A stretch of 64,000 nt of DNA from Flavobacteriales bacterium (GCA_026418175.1 JAOABX010000005.1:1-64000); one strand, 5' to 3'; shown: positions 1 to 10,108, numbered from the stretch's first letter. Numbers and translations are program-made. Notes: generated by a model not told the origin, from the sequence alone.

Positions 1-222
1 ATACCACAGTGTAGTGTACATTACTTCATACACATCCACTGCATACCTGATGGGAACAATAGCCCGAGGAATCTTATATTTCTTCCAAGTATCTTTTAAT
101 TCTTCCCGGCTGTATGTTTTTTTTAATTCGTATGATTGTAGGGTTCCTAATGAATCGTTCCAGGCATATGCAGGCTTGGAAAGGCTTAGAACAAGGCAGA
201 CAATAAAATAAATACGTTTCAT
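1..222 (-). CDS. Secreted protein, N-terminal fragment (possible alpha/beta hydrolase)
   Basis: An open frame starts with ATG at 222 and runs off the left edge after 74 codons without a stop. The first 20 or so residues form a signal peptide (MKRIYFIVCLVLSLSKPAYA), so the product is exported. The rest contains a Tyr/Lys-rich stretch and an IRYAVDVYEVMYTT segment that resembles the strand preceding the core of some secreted alpha/beta hydrolases; that resemblance is weak and from memory. It lies 21 bp after the M1 peptidase stop on the same strand, so it is probably the third gene of the rmuC operon. The plus-strand ORF over the same bases is a shadow. Confidence 0.6.
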   Translation of the reverse strand, partial: MKRIYFIVCLVLSLSKPAYAWNDSLGTLQSYELKKTYSREELKDTWKKYKIPRAIVPIRYAVDVYEVMYTTLWY

Positions 223-243
223 AGTAAACTATTAAGATTGTAG

Positions 244-2079
244 TTACGGTTTCCAGGTATTATTTTCTTTTACAAGATCAGCCATACGGCCTGATGGATC
301 AATCATCACTGAAGTTATATTATTCATGGGTATCGGCACTGTAAACGTGTATGTAGTATACACCCACATCCAGTCAGGAAGAACTTGAGGCTTGATACCT
401 TTGTATGTTTCCTGCTTTTCACCCCGCATGATATCAAGTGGAATGTAATATACGTGTGTAGATGCATGTGACGTTGTTTCAACCACAATATCCAGAGGCA
501 TAGGAAAATCACCAATACGTTGTAAGGTAATTTCGGTATTATTACCAACAGGTTTTACTGACTGAATTCCGTAATCAATTACATTCAGCGAATTAATAAA
601 TTGTTCGAGATACCAGTTCAATTCAAGCCCGGAAGTTTTTTCCATCACTCGAATAAAATCGTTGGGTTTAGGGTGTTTGAATTTCCATTCATCAAAATAT
701 CGAAGCATACCACGATCAAATGCTTCCTGCCCTACAATATAGCTTAATTGATGAAGGAACACTGCCCCAGCGGAATACGATGAAATGCCGTAAGTGCGAT
801 TCCGTTTGTAAAAATCAGCATGGGTAGTAAGAGGTTCCCTATCGGGTGATTTTACTAAATAGTAATAGGAACCATAATTCCCCTGAAAAGGATTTTCGCT
901 ATGTTGATTAAATAATATATTTAAAATATAATCCTGCGCATAGGTTGTAAATCCTTCATCCATCCAAGGATACAATGACTCATTGGTTGCCAATACACCA
1001 TAATACCAGTTATGAGCTGCTTCGTGTACACATACACTCACTAATCCTTCAAAACTTCCACTGGCAGTAACCAGCGTAGCCATCGGATACTCCATTCCGC
1101 CATCTCCACCCTGAATGAAAGAAAACACCTCATAAGGATATTTTCCAAACTTTTTACTCATTAATTGAAAAAATTTAATCATATAGGGAGGTAAGTTTTT
1201 CCATTTATTAGCATAAATGGTATCTGATTGGTAAATAAAGTACAATTTCGGGCCATCAGGTACTTTTGCTTGCTCTACCACATAATTTCTATCAGCCGCC
1301 CACATAAAATCATGAACCCGTGGTGCATAAAAATGCCAAGTAATTTTATCTTTTTTGGGAATAACAACACCTTGTTCTTCATATCCATGCCCTACTTCAT
1401 TAGGGTTTTGCAAGTATCCGGTAGCACCCAGTGTGTATTTAGAATCAATAGTAATTTTCACCCTGAAATTTCCCCATACTCCATAAAATTCACGACCTAT
1501 GTAAGGATCGGTATGCCATCCTTCCTCATCATATTCACATAGTTTGGGATACCACTGGGCCATGGAATAATCAACCCCTTCTGCACTGTTTCTTCCGGAA
1601 CGGCGAATTTGAACAGGTACCTGGCTTTTAAATTCCATGTAAAACGTAGCAGAATGGCCCGGCAAAATTGGCTTATTCAGCGCAACTTCTAAAATCGTAC
1701 CTTGCACCTGAAATTTTACCGGTTCATTATCTTGTTTCAATATAGTAATTCGATGGTAGCCTATTTCTTCTGGAGATAATTTAGAAATACGGTCTGCAAT
1801 GCGCCTGTCAGGATCCGGTAAACTTCTGGATCGAGTATCCATCTCGCTGCCAGGCTGAAAGGCATTAAAGTATAAATGATAAAATACCTTGTATAGTGTA
1901 TCAGGTGAATGATTGGTGTATATTAATTTTTGTTTTCCTTTGAACTGATGTTGTTTTACATCCATGTCTATTTCCATGTCGTAATCTACTTCCTGCTGCC
2001 AGTAATTACACTGTGCAATTGCTGATGCAGAAAATAAAATCATCAATATCAAAAAAATAGTATGTAAACTCTTCATCAA
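244..2079 (-). CDS. Secreted M1 family (gluzincin) metallopeptidase
   Basis: This 611-aa protein has an N-terminal signal peptide ending near residue 22 (SASAIAQ) and the zinc signature HEAAH at residues 352-356, with the third zinc ligand E375 exactly 18 residues later (HExxH-x18-E). The exopeptidase-type motif is present as GGMEYP (327-332), as in M1 aminopeptidases. The product is probably a periplasmic or surface aminopeptidase that trims peptides. No T9SS sorting domain is seen at the C terminus, so it is likely periplasmic. Its ATG overlaps the stop of rmuC by 4 bp (ATGA), which implies translational coupling. Exact substrate is unknown. Confidence 0.9.
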   Translation of the reverse strand: MMKSLHTIFLILMILFSASAIAQCNYWQQEVDYDMEIDMDVKQHQFKGKQKLIYTNHSPDTLYKVFYHLYFNAFQPGSEMDTRSRSLPDPDRRIADRISKLSPEEIGYHRITILKQDNEPVKFQVQGTILEVALNKPILPGHSATFYMEFKSQVPVQIRRSGRNSAEGVDYSMAQWYPKLCEYDEEGWHTDPYIGREFYGVWGNFRVKITIDSKYTLGATGYLQNPNEVGHGYEEQGVVIPKKDKITWHFYAPRVHDFMWAADRNYVVEQAKVPDGPKLYFIYQSDTIYANKWKNLPPYMIKFFQLMSKKFGKYPYEVFSFIQGGDGGMEYPMATLVTASGSFEGLVSVCVHEAAHNWYYGVLATNESLYPWMDEGFTTYAQDYILNILFNQHSENPFQGNYGSYYYLVKSPDREPLTTHADFYKRNRTYGISSYSAGAVFLHQLSYIVGQEAFDRGMLRYFDEWKFKHPKPNDFIRVMEKTSGLELNWYLEQFINSLNVIDYGIQSVKPVGNNTEITLQRIGDFPMPLDIVVETTSHASTHVYYIPLDIMRGEKQETYKGIKPQVLPDWMWVYTTYTFTVPIPMNNITSVMIDPSGRMADLVKENNTWKP

Positions 2080-3431
2080 TCTTCTAGTTGTTCATTAGAT
2101 TTATTTATCAATGCCTGATTAAACCGTTTTTCAGCTTTAGCACCAAGTTCACGAAGATATTCTGCCCTGCGGATAAGATTACCTTTACCAGTACTTAATT
2201 TATTCATGGCATCTTCATATCTTTTTTTTGATTTATCCATGAAATTTCCAACTTCAATCATATCTTCTGTAAATCCTACCAGTTTATCAACCATATCACC
2301 GGCAGATTTGGCAATCTCCAGGGCATTCTGTACCTGGCGTTCTTGCTTCCACATGCTGGCCACTGTTCGCAGCGTTGCAAGTAAGGTTGTTGGGCTTACC
2401 AATACAATCTTCTTATCCCAGGCTATATTAAACAATTCCGGATCCTGCTGCATGGCAGCGCTGAATGCTGCTTCAATGGGCATAAACATGAGTACAAAAT
2501 CTGGAGTATGCAGCTGTGTAATTTGTGTATAATCTTTTTCACCCAGTTGTTTGATGTGATTTTTTACAGAATCTACATGAGCCCTGGCAAATTTTTGTCT
2601 TTCTTCCTCCGATTCAGCATTCACCATACGCTCATAAGCAACCAGTGAAACTTTGGAATCAATGATGATGTGCTTATCATCGGGTAAAAACACTACTACA
2701 TCGGGTTGTACTCTTCCGCCCTCCTCATAGGTACCGCTTACCTGAGTGCGGTATTCAATATCTTTTTTCAATCCGCTACGTTCCAGTACTTTTTCCAGCA
2801 CCAATTCGCCCCAGTTACCTTGAGTTTTAGTATCTCCTTTTAGGGCATGTGCCAAATTGTTAGCTTGTTCACTCACCTGTTGATTTAGCTCTATGAGACG
2901 TTTTATTTCATTTTGCAAGTTCAATTTATCCCGAAGCTCTTTGTCATAGGTTTCCTGTACTTGTTTTTCAAACGATGAGATTTTTTCACGTAATGGATTT
3001 ATAATAATATCCAAATTGGCTTTGTTTTGTTCTGCAAAACGATTCGATTTATCTTCAAGAATTTTATTGGCCAATACTTCAAACTCGGTTTTAAATTTTT
3101 GTTGAAGCTGTTCCAATTCAGCTTTATCATTTCTTATTTTCTCTTCCAAATTCCGATTAGCCTCTTCCAGTTTTGATAACTGTGCCTGCATTTCAAACAG
3201 TTTTTTACGCTCCTGCAACAAGTCATCATCCCGCTTTTTAAGTTGGTCATCCCATATATTTTGCATCTTTTGATGTTCTAGTTCCATCCAGTGAATGCGT
3301 TCTTCCAATCTGGTTTTTTCCATTTGTAGTGACGCATCCGAAGTGTTCTGGTTTTTTTGAACCAAGCGAGCAGCCAAATAGCCTATTATAGCCCCAGCTG
3401 CTAAACCAATAAATAACAGCAATATTTCCAT
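2076..3431 (-). CDS. rmuC: DNA recombination protein RmuC
   Basis: The 451-aa product starts with one transmembrane helix (about residues 2-20), followed by a long coiled coil rich in Glu, Gln and Lys (about 30-190). The conserved RmuC nuclease-like domain follows (about 195-400, with QGNWGELVLEKVLERSGL and PDVVVFLPDDKHIIIDSKVSL). RmuC proteins are implicated in limiting recombination at inverted repeats and, in some bacteria, in defence against foreign DNA. Length and domain order are normal for the family. It is the first gene of a minus-strand operon with the M1 peptidase and is divergent from cdsA. Confidence 0.93.
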   Translation of the reverse strand: MEILLLFIGLAAGAIIGYLAARLVQKNQNTSDASLQMEKTRLEERIHWMELEHQKMQNIWDDQLKKRDDDLLQERKKLFEMQAQLSKLEEANRNLEEKIRNDKAELEQLQQKFKTEFEVLANKILEDKSNRFAEQNKANLDIIINPLREKISSFEKQVQETYDKELRDKLNLQNEIKRLIELNQQVSEQANNLAHALKGDTKTQGNWGELVLEKVLERSGLKKDIEYRTQVSGTYEEGGRVQPDVVVFLPDDKHIIIDSKVSLVAYERMVNAESEEERQKFARAHVDSVKNHIKQLGEKDYTQITQLHTPDFVLMFMPIEAAFSAAMQQDPELFNIAWDKKIVLVSPTTLLATLRTVASMWKQERQVQNALEIAKSAGDMVDKLVGFTEDMIEVGNFMDKSKKRYEDAMNKLSTGKGNLIRRAEYLRELGAKAEKRFNQALINKSNEQLED

Positions 3432-3514
3432 GCCCTAAAAATACTCAAATGAAAGTGGAGGGAAAACACCCTAAAAGAATTGTTTATAAAATTTTAACCA
3501 TACACAATTATCCG

Positions 3515-3522
3515 TACTTTCG
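3515..3522 (+). promoter_or_regulatory. Possible -7 element of the cdsA promoter
   Basis: TACTTTCG resembles the Bacteroidota -7 box TAnnTTTG with one change. It ends only 5 bp before the cdsA ATG, so transcription would begin at or next to the start codon and the mRNA would be leaderless. No clear TTG -33 box is at the expected distance, so this is tentative. Confidence 0.25.
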
Positions 3523-3527
3523 TTGCC

Positions 3528-4322
3528 ATGAGTAATATGTTAATAAGAGCAATTACCGGAGTCGTATTTTTAGCAGTTATGATTGGTTCTATGCTGCTTG
3601 GCGGATACTTGTTTTTGGGCGTGTTTTCGCTGGTTGTATTTTTTTCGCTCAAAGAATATTTTAAACTGGTTAGAAATTTTAGTCAGCCCTTAGAATTACC
3701 GGCAATAGCTTTATATCTTGTTGGTAGTATTAGTGTTCAATTTTTATCAGAGGCTTTATTCTTTCCATTTTTATTAGCAATATCTATACCGCTTATGGTA
3801 ATAGAACTTTTTAGAAAAAACGAACAACAAGTGATGCATGCCATTACCGTTACATTTCCATTGGTTTGGATTGTATTACCCATGGCGTTGCTGATTCATT
3901 TGGGATTTCATCCGGTTGAGAATATTGAACCCTGGAAAATACTTCTTCCTTACTTTATTTTACTTTGGGTTAATGACACATTTGCATACCTGAGCGGAAA
4001 ATTTTTGGGGAAACACCAATTGGCTCCGCATATCAGTGTAGGTAAAACCATCGAAGGCACATTGGGTGGTATAATATTTACGTTGATAGCAGCTTATTTA
4101 ATTTTTCAATGGATAGAGGTATTTGCTCTATGGAAATGGCTGGTTGCGGCTGCTATCATTGCTCCATTAGGAGTTGCATCTGATTTATTCGAATCAATTT
4201 TTAAGCGTAAGGCAGGTGTAAAAGATTCAGGCAATTTACTTCCCGGACACGGCGGATTGCTCGACCGTTTTGATTCGGTTTTTTTTACAGCACCAATTTA
4301 TTATCTGATTATAAACTGGTAA
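3528..4322 (+). CDS. cdsA: Phosphatidate cytidylyltransferase
   Basis: This 264-aa polytopic membrane enzyme makes CDP-diacylglycerol from phosphatidate and CTP, the branch point for phosphatidylethanolamine and acidic phospholipids. The CdsA signature is complete near the C terminus: SIFKRKAGVKDSGNLLPGHG followed by GLLDRFDS, including the K-D pair and HGG-x-x-DR-x-D. About seven or eight hydrophobic helices precede it. Its length is normal. The gene stands alone on the plus strand, divergent from rmuC. It works upstream of the phosphatidylserine decarboxylase encoded at 12077. Confidence 0.95.
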   Translation: MSNMLIRAITGVVFLAVMIGSMLLGGYLFLGVFSLVVFFSLKEYFKLVRNFSQPLELPAIALYLVGSISVQFLSEALFFPFLLAISIPLMVIELFRKNEQQVMHAITVTFPLVWIVLPMALLIHLGFHPVENIEPWKILLPYFILLWVNDTFAYLSGKFLGKHQLAPHISVGKTIEGTLGGIIFTLIAAYLIFQWIEVFALWKWLVAAAIIAPLGVASDLFESIFKRKAGVKDSGNLLPGHGGLLDRFDSVFFTAPIYYLIINW

Positions 4323-4404
4323 ATGTATATTTTTTACACTTTTAAGCAACGTTATGTTTAAATAGTAGGTCTTAGTATCTAAATCTCATATCAAAATACA
4401 CGGT

Positions 4405-5469
4405 ATGATAAGAAACCTTTTATACTTCAGCCTGGCAGCATTATTAATCATAGAAAAAGCTTTGCTGAGCCATGCTCAATGCAACCTCAATCCAACCATC
4501 ACTCCAAGTTCAGTAATGTTTTGTCCTAATGCTGTAGCTGAAACATTGCAAACTCAAAATTATCAAACGTATCAATGGTTTATTTTCGATTCTTATAACC
4601 ATATATCATCACCCATTAGCGGTGCTACCGGCCAACAGTTAATTATTGATCCGATCAACTACATAGGATTAGAAGTATATGTAAAGGTAAGTGACGGAAT
4701 TTGTACCGATAGTTCAGAAACTGTATTTATTGATGGTTGGGTATTTCTTCCACCGTTTGTGATGCATGCTGGCGACCAAGGCACCATAGGAAGTAATGGT
4801 GAACAATACATGAACTGCGGAGATACAACAATGCTGATATTGATGCCTCCTTACACTGAGCAGATTCAATGGTATAATTACGGTAACCCAATACCAGGAG
4901 CTACAAACGACACACTAATCATAACTCAAACCGGCCATTATACCTGCAGTGGAGCTCCGGCAGTTTGTCCAGATTACTTGCAACAGTTGGGTGTAGTAAT
5001 TGAAATTTACTTTCCTAACCCAACCATTCCCGTAATAACATTAGAAAATGGAATACTACATGCTTCAGGGAATGGCACATTTCAATGGTACTTGAATGGA
5101 CAACCCATTAACGGCGCTAACCAAAACACATTGGTTCCCTTGCAAAACGGAACGTATACTGTAACAATTATGGATGATTTTCAATGCGAAACAGAATCTG
5201 AACCTTTTATTCTTAATAATTTATCCATGCCCCAAATTTTAAACGAATTGTATTTAAACGTTTATCCGAATCCTATACAAACACACCTGATGTTTGAAAA
5301 TTTATCACAGGAAAAACAATATATACGTATAATCAATGCTTACGGACAGTTGATTCAAGAAATTGAAATGATGGCCAGAGAAGTTCGTTTGATATTCATG
5401 CTAAACTATGCTCCGGGTATTTATCTAATACAGTGTAATCATTCCAGCTACCATGTCATCAAGCAGTAA
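4405..5469 (+). CDS. T9SS-secreted surface protein, unknown function
   Basis: The 354-aa product has a signal peptide (cleaved near SHAQC, residue 24). Its middle part consists of Ig-like or SprB-like beta repeats with the recurring pattern QWY/F-x(6-12)-GA-x-x-Q/N-x-L, about residues 45-270. The C-terminal 75 residues form a T9SS type A sorting domain (LNVYPNPIQTHLMFENL ... YAPGIYLIQ). It should cross the outer membrane through the Por/Gld system and be displayed or released. No enzymatic motif is seen. The gene is isolated, with about 80 bp and 150 bp AT-rich flanks. Confidence 0.8.
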   Translation: MIRNLLYFSLAALLIIEKALLSHAQCNLNPTITPSSVMFCPNAVAETLQTQNYQTYQWFIFDSYNHISSPISGATGQQLIIDPINYIGLEVYVKVSDGICTDSSETVFIDGWVFLPPFVMHAGDQGTIGSNGEQYMNCGDTTMLILMPPYTEQIQWYNYGNPIPGATNDTLIITQTGHYTCSGAPAVCPDYLQQLGVVIEIYFPNPTIPVITLENGILHASGNGTFQWYLNGQPINGANQNTLVPLQNGTYTVTIMDDFQCETESEPFILNNLSMPQILNELYLNVYPNPIQTHLMFENLSQEKQYIRIINAYGQLIQEIEMMAREVRLIFMLNYAPGIYLIQCNHSSYHVIKQ

Positions 5470-5625
5470 TAAAGTTAATTTTTTCAAAGTATTGCGAAGA
5501 AGTTCTGGAACATAATTCAAGCCTTTTTCATATTTCATATAAGCAAATAAGAAATTTCATATCCCCAAAAATTCATTTTTTTTTCTCATTTTGCATTGAA
5601 ATTCTTACCAAATAATTTCCATGCT

Positions 5626-6759
5626 ATGAGCAATCTAATTGTAAAAAAAGTAGAAACACCCAAAGAACTTAAACGTTTTATATTTCTTCCTTGGAAAATT
5701 TATAAAGATGATCCCGTATGGGTAGCTCCATTAAAAGGCGATTATAAAAAAATCTTCGACCCTAAAAAAAGTCCGTTTTTCCTGCACGGCGAAATGGTGT
5801 ATTTTCTTGCTACCCGAGACGGAGAAGATGTTGGAAGGGTTGCAGCTATTAAAAATACGTTGCATAATAAAACATGGAACGACAAAGTTGGTTTTTTCGG
5901 TTTTTTTGAATGCATTGATGACCAGGAAGTAGCCAACGCATTGCTGGATGCTGCAAAAGAACAATTAAAATTATGGGGGTTTGACCATATGCGTGGTCCT
6001 GCCAGCCCTTCAAGCAATGAAGACTATGGGGTTTTAATTGATAACTTTAAAGACCAGCATGTTTTAATTTCTACGTATAATGCCCCGTATTATTACAAAC
6101 TTTACTTAGGTTACGGATTGAAAGGTATAAAAGAATTGTATGCCATCCGATTCCCCGGCCGAGAAATTGAAGCAAAACAAGGTGAACGCCTGAAACGATT
6201 GAAGGAAACCGTATTGCAACGTACCGGAGTACATTTTGAAAACCTTAACATGAAGAAATTTGCTGAAGGAGTTAAAACATTTCGAGGTATTTTTAATGAA
6301 GCCTGGAACACTACATACAACCACGGGTGGGTTCCCCTTACAGATGCAGAGTTTGACCATATTACCAGTTCACTAAAACCAATTACCGATCCGGAATTGG
6401 TACTCATAGCAAAAAAGGATGATAAAGTAATTGGTGGTATGATTTGCCTTCCTGACTGGAACGAAGTATTTAAAAGTTGGAAAGGAAATATCTTCCCATT
6501 TCACTGGATTGATTTATTTACCAAGAAGAAAACCATCAAATGCCTCCGTGTGGTAATTTTGGGTGTATTGCCCGAATATCAGAAAAAAGGGTTGGATGTA
6601 GTAATGTACCATGAAGTAATGCGTCGTGGTTTAGATAAAGGCATGGAGTGGGCAGAGGCATCGTACATTGTGGAAGATAATTTACCCATGTTTAAACCTT
6701 TAATGAATATTGGTGGAGAAGTATATAAAACATACAAAGTGATGGAAATGCCTATCTGA
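5626..6759 (+). CDS. GNAT-like N-acetyltransferase of unknown substrate
   Basis: This 377-aa protein belongs to a large bacterial family with an N-terminal segment of the type VETPKELKRFIFLPWKIYKDDPVWVAPL and a FGFFECIDDQEVANALLDAA block, fused to a C-terminal GNAT-like acetyl-CoA fold (about 230-377, GVLPEYQKKGLDVVMYHEVMRRG). The family is usually annotated only as N-acetyltransferase. I chose ATG 5626 because homologous proteins begin just before this conserved segment; an in-frame ATG at 5596 would add 10 residues. It is followed after 20 bp by the site-2 protease and probably shares its transcript. Confidence 0.8.
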   Translation: MSNLIVKKVETPKELKRFIFLPWKIYKDDPVWVAPLKGDYKKIFDPKKSPFFLHGEMVYFLATRDGEDVGRVAAIKNTLHNKTWNDKVGFFGFFECIDDQEVANALLDAAKEQLKLWGFDHMRGPASPSSNEDYGVLIDNFKDQHVLISTYNAPYYYKLYLGYGLKGIKELYAIRFPGREIEAKQGERLKRLKETVLQRTGVHFENLNMKKFAEGVKTFRGIFNEAWNTTYNHGWVPLTDAEFDHITSSLKPITDPELVLIAKKDDKVIGGMICLPDWNEVFKSWKGNIFPFHWIDLFTKKKTIKCLRVVILGVLPEYQKKGLDVVMYHEVMRRGLDKGMEWAEASYIVEDNLPMFKPLMNIGGEVYKTYKVMEMPI

Positions 6760-6779
6760 AAAATAAAAATACTACAAAC

Positions 6780-7856
6780 ATGGAACTATTAAAAGTAAAA
6801 GGAATTCCCATTCGAATTCACTGGAGTTTTATACTCATTTTAGGGTATGTTGCTTATGTGAACTATAAAGCCGGCAGTCAGTTTAATGAAATAGTTTGGG
6901 CTATTATTTATGTTCTTACATTATTTTTATGTGTTACATTACATGAGCTAGGACATGCGTTAGCGGCATTGCGCTATGGAGTTAAAACGAAAAGTATCAC
7001 GTTATATCCGATTGGAGGGGTAGCAGCACTGGAAAGAATTCCGGAAAAACCCGGACAAGAATTGGTAGTTGCTCTGGCTGGCCCATTAGTAAATGTAATC
7101 ATCGGAGGTATTTTATGGCTTTGGGTATTTTTTTCTCCCATAGAATATCGCCTGGAAGACATTGGTATTCGAATCAATGCTCACAACTTAGTGTTAAATC
7201 TTGCAGCGGTAAATATCATATTGGTCATTTTTAATTTATTACCAGCTTTTCCGATGGATGGTGGCCGGGTACTTCGTTCGTTGCTTGCATTAGCTATGGA
7301 TAGAGTTAAAGCTACACAAATTGCCATGTATGTCGGGCAAGCTATGGCCATTTTGTTTGTATTCTGGGGATTTCAAAGTAATCCATTTCTGATTTTAATT
7401 GGAGTATTTATCTTTTTTGGAGCTGCACAAGAATATCAAATGGTTAAAAGCAGCGGTTTTTTAAAGAAAAAATTGGTGGCTGACGCTTTAATGACCCGAT
7501 TTACTACTTTAAGTTTAGCAAATACATTGGAAGAAGTTAAAAATCTAATACTTCAAGGCCATGAAAAAGAGTTTATTGTTATTGATCTTTTTGGACAGCC
7601 GGTGGGTATTATGACCCGCGATATTTTAATTCAACATTTAGCATCCGGCAGTAAAGAACTTACTGTGGCAGAGTGTTATCTAAAATCTTCTATTCATTTT
7701 AGCCCTGATACTGATTTGGATGAAGCATTTAAGATAATGCAATCTGAAGGGATACCCATTGTTCCTGTAATTGAAAACGAGCAAATGATAGGTGTTATCA
7801 ACACTGAAAATATTCTTGAATGCATCATGTTAGGTGAAGCAATGCATAAAAAATAG
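6780..7856 (+). CDS. Site-2 protease family (M50) metalloprotease with CBS pair
   Basis: The 358-aa membrane protease has the zinc motif HELGH at residues 55-59 in a hydrophobic helix and the second motif NLLPAFPMDGGR around residue 155, whose Asp is the third zinc ligand. A C-terminal pair of CBS domains (about 225-355) follows and probably senses adenine nucleotides. Such proteins cleave transmembrane substrates within the bilayer; the substrate here is unknown. The first ATG matches family starts (LLKVKGIPIRIHWSF). The stop lies 2 bp from the stop of the convergent membrane protein gene. Confidence 0.9.
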   Translation: MELLKVKGIPIRIHWSFILILGYVAYVNYKAGSQFNEIVWAIIYVLTLFLCVTLHELGHALAALRYGVKTKSITLYPIGGVAALERIPEKPGQELVVALAGPLVNVIIGGILWLWVFFSPIEYRLEDIGIRINAHNLVLNLAAVNIILVIFNLLPAFPMDGGRVLRSLLALAMDRVKATQIAMYVGQAMAILFVFWGFQSNPFLILIGVFIFFGAAQEYQMVKSSGFLKKKLVADALMTRFTTLSLANTLEEVKNLILQGHEKEFIVIDLFGQPVGIMTRDILIQHLASGSKELTVAECYLKSSIHFSPDTDLDEAFKIMQSEGIPIVPVIENEQMIGVINTENILECIMLGEAMHKK

Positions 7857-7858
7857 TT

Positions 7859-10108
7859 TTACATGTCTTTGCAAATTAACGGGTGACTGTTGTAACGTAT
7901 TGGCCTGCCTAAAGAACTGTATTCTATTACCTTCTCATTCGATTTTCGAATCATTACGTCATCAACTATGTAACGAAGGGATGGGAAGTCATAGCCAATT
8001 AAGAATAATTCATAGGTCTTGAAAGGATTGAGTTCAAAGGTACATTCTGTATAACTCCATCCATCATGAATAATTTCACTACGTGCCGGATTCGAAAAGG
8101 TTACCCAGCCTTCAAAAGTTCCATCAGTAGCATAACTTTGTACTACAAAACAACCATTCACCGCATTTTCAGCACGATTATACACCCAACACGAAGCAGT
8201 ATATAATCCGGAAGGAAGCGTTCCTGGGTCTATCGAAAGCAATACATTTCCATCACCCCTGCGAAAAGTACGAACACCTTTTCCATGATGAGGTGCAATA
8301 AATGGTTCATCTTCCAAATCCTTTTGAATAACCAACGAATGATTATACGTCTGAAACGTGTTATAATACTTAGCAACGGTATCGCAAGCTGTAGTTTTTC
8401 CCCATTCATCACCTGTTAGTAAATAGTATGAATGATGGTTAATTGAAGAAACATATTTTGCACGCTGTAAAAATTTTTTTTCTGTAGAGGTTATTTGGGT
8501 TGTATCTGCCAATAATAATAAAGGGCCGGATAAAAAATACGCTGCCAAGGGAGCCTTATAAATTGGAAGATTAAAAGATTCTCGAATAGCTTCGGTTTCT
8601 GTTTCAGATGGACGAATTAAAATTCCGCCTACCAACGGTAAATTTGTGTACCAAGACAAAAGATATCCATTAATCATAGACGTGTCAGAAAATGGAGAAG
8701 AATACCGAAAACTTGATTCTAACGATAATGGCAAACTTACCACTGCAGAAGGATTATACATCTTTTGAATACGTAAAGCTTCCACCCAAAGCGAATTTTC
8801 ACTCATCGTAATGTAAAAATTGGAATGTGTAGTAAGTTTACGATGAAATGTTGCATGCATAAATGTAATATCCAATAATCCATACAATACAACAAAGAGC
8901 AACATGATTAACGATTGAAGTCTCCATACTTTTTTACACTGGTCATAAAAAATATAAATTCCTGTTAGAGATGTAATGCCAAGTACATAATAAAAGGGCC
9001 AAGCAAAACGTGCTACAAAACGAAATTGTTTGGCATAGTACACCCATTCATACAACCACTCAAATTTTGTCAGCCCAAAAACTCCGGTTGCAAAAACAAT
9101 CAACAAAAATGCCGGAATTAACATCAAACCCAATAAATATAAATGAGAGAATGCTTCATGTTTTTTAATTTTTCGCCATGTGATAATACAACTACACAGT
9201 AAAACCCAAAAGATGAATGGCACCGAAGCATTGTCGAAATAATTGGGTTGTTCTTTTGGAAATAGTTTTTGAAGCCAATAGGCTGAGAATCCACTGCCCT
9301 GAATAAACCATTCATATACTCCCAAGTAGTTCTCACCAAATCCGCCGGCAACCGGATTTCGGTGAAGGTGTGTATCGGTAATTTGTAAAATGAAAATATA
9401 CAAGATAACCGGCACTAATGCCAGGATGATTAATTGTATAACGTTTCTATAAGTTTGTAATGAACGATAACATATCATCCATACAATTTGAACCAAACTA
9501 ACAAAAGCTGTATGTATTAGCCCCAAGTAAGGATGAGAAAAATAAGATGCAGTGATGAATAAAAATAACAAGAGTGCATATCCCCATGTGTTTTCTTTAC
9601 TCCAACGAAGTAAAAAGAAAATAAGTGCAGGTAGATAAAATACATAGCTCAATGAAAAATTACCTGCCATTTTAAACCACTGGGGAGATAAAAAACCAAC
9701 CAGCAGGGCAAATAATACACTAAAAAAACGATTCACATGCAGCTCTTCAAAAATCCGAGTTAAGAAATAACACGAAAGAACCAATGGTACAAAGTGAATC
9801 AGATTAAAAAAACCAATTGAATACGGCTGAAGAAAAGGAAAAATTGAAAATAATATTTTGCTACACCCAAGCAGCAACGGGTCGCAATCTAAATAAAATA
9901 AATTTTCTCCAAATGGATGATTCAGCCACTTGATATCAACCCCATGCCCATCACGCAGATATTGTAAGAACACAAAATAAGCTCGCTGACCATCTTTTCC
10001 TAAATCTAAAATATATGAATTGGGAAAGAACAAAAGTTTAGTATAATGAATAATCAACATTAAAACTGAAGGCACCCAGCGGTAGAAAGCAAATGATTTA
10101 ACAGTCAT
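7859..10108 (-). CDS. Large multi-pass membrane protein, GT-C glycosyltransferase-like
   Basis: The 749-aa product has about 11-12 predicted transmembrane helices in residues 10-420. The first periplasmic loop contains KDGQRAYFVFLQYLRDGHG and HPFGENLFYLDCDPLL, with acidic residues placed as in GT-C type lipid-linked-sugar transferases. The C-terminal 250 residues are soluble and end in a jelly-roll or carbohydrate-binding-like beta domain (about 615-725, SGLYTASCWVYNRAENAV ... WSYTECTFEL). The family is not recognised beyond fold. A role in surface glycan or protein glycosylation is inference. It is divergent from the gene at 10213. Confidence 0.6.
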   Translation of the reverse strand: MTVKSFAFYRWVPSVLMLIIHYTKLLFFPNSYILDLGKDGQRAYFVFLQYLRDGHGVDIKWLNHPFGENLFYLDCDPLLLGCSKILFSIFPFLQPYSIGFFNLIHFVPLVLSCYFLTRIFEELHVNRFFSVLFALLVGFLSPQWFKMAGNFSLSYVFYLPALIFFLLRWSKENTWGYALLLFLFITASYFSHPYLGLIHTAFVSLVQIVWMICYRSLQTYRNVIQLIILALVPVILYIFILQITDTHLHRNPVAGGFGENYLGVYEWFIQGSGFSAYWLQKLFPKEQPNYFDNASVPFIFWVLLCSCIITWRKIKKHEAFSHLYLLGLMLIPAFLLIVFATGVFGLTKFEWLYEWVYYAKQFRFVARFAWPFYYVLGITSLTGIYIFYDQCKKVWRLQSLIMLLFVVLYGLLDITFMHATFHRKLTTHSNFYITMSENSLWVEALRIQKMYNPSAVVSLPLSLESSFRYSSPFSDTSMINGYLLSWYTNLPLVGGILIRPSETETEAIRESFNLPIYKAPLAAYFLSGPLLLLADTTQITSTEKKFLQRAKYVSSINHHSYYLLTGDEWGKTTACDTVAKYYNTFQTYNHSLVIQKDLEDEPFIAPHHGKGVRTFRRGDGNVLLSIDPGTLPSGLYTASCWVYNRAENAVNGCFVVQSYATDGTFEGWVTFSNPARSEIIHDGWSYTECTFELNPFKTYELFLIGYDFPSLRYIVDDVMIRKSNEKVIEYSSLGRPIRYNSHPLICKDM

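Noticed and set aside
14-211. Plus-strand ORF at the left edge
   Set aside because: It is antisense to an exported protein with a clear signal peptide on the minus strand.
1228-1542. Plus-strand 104-aa ORF inside the M1 peptidase
   Set aside because: Antisense shadow; the minus frame has all catalytic motifs.
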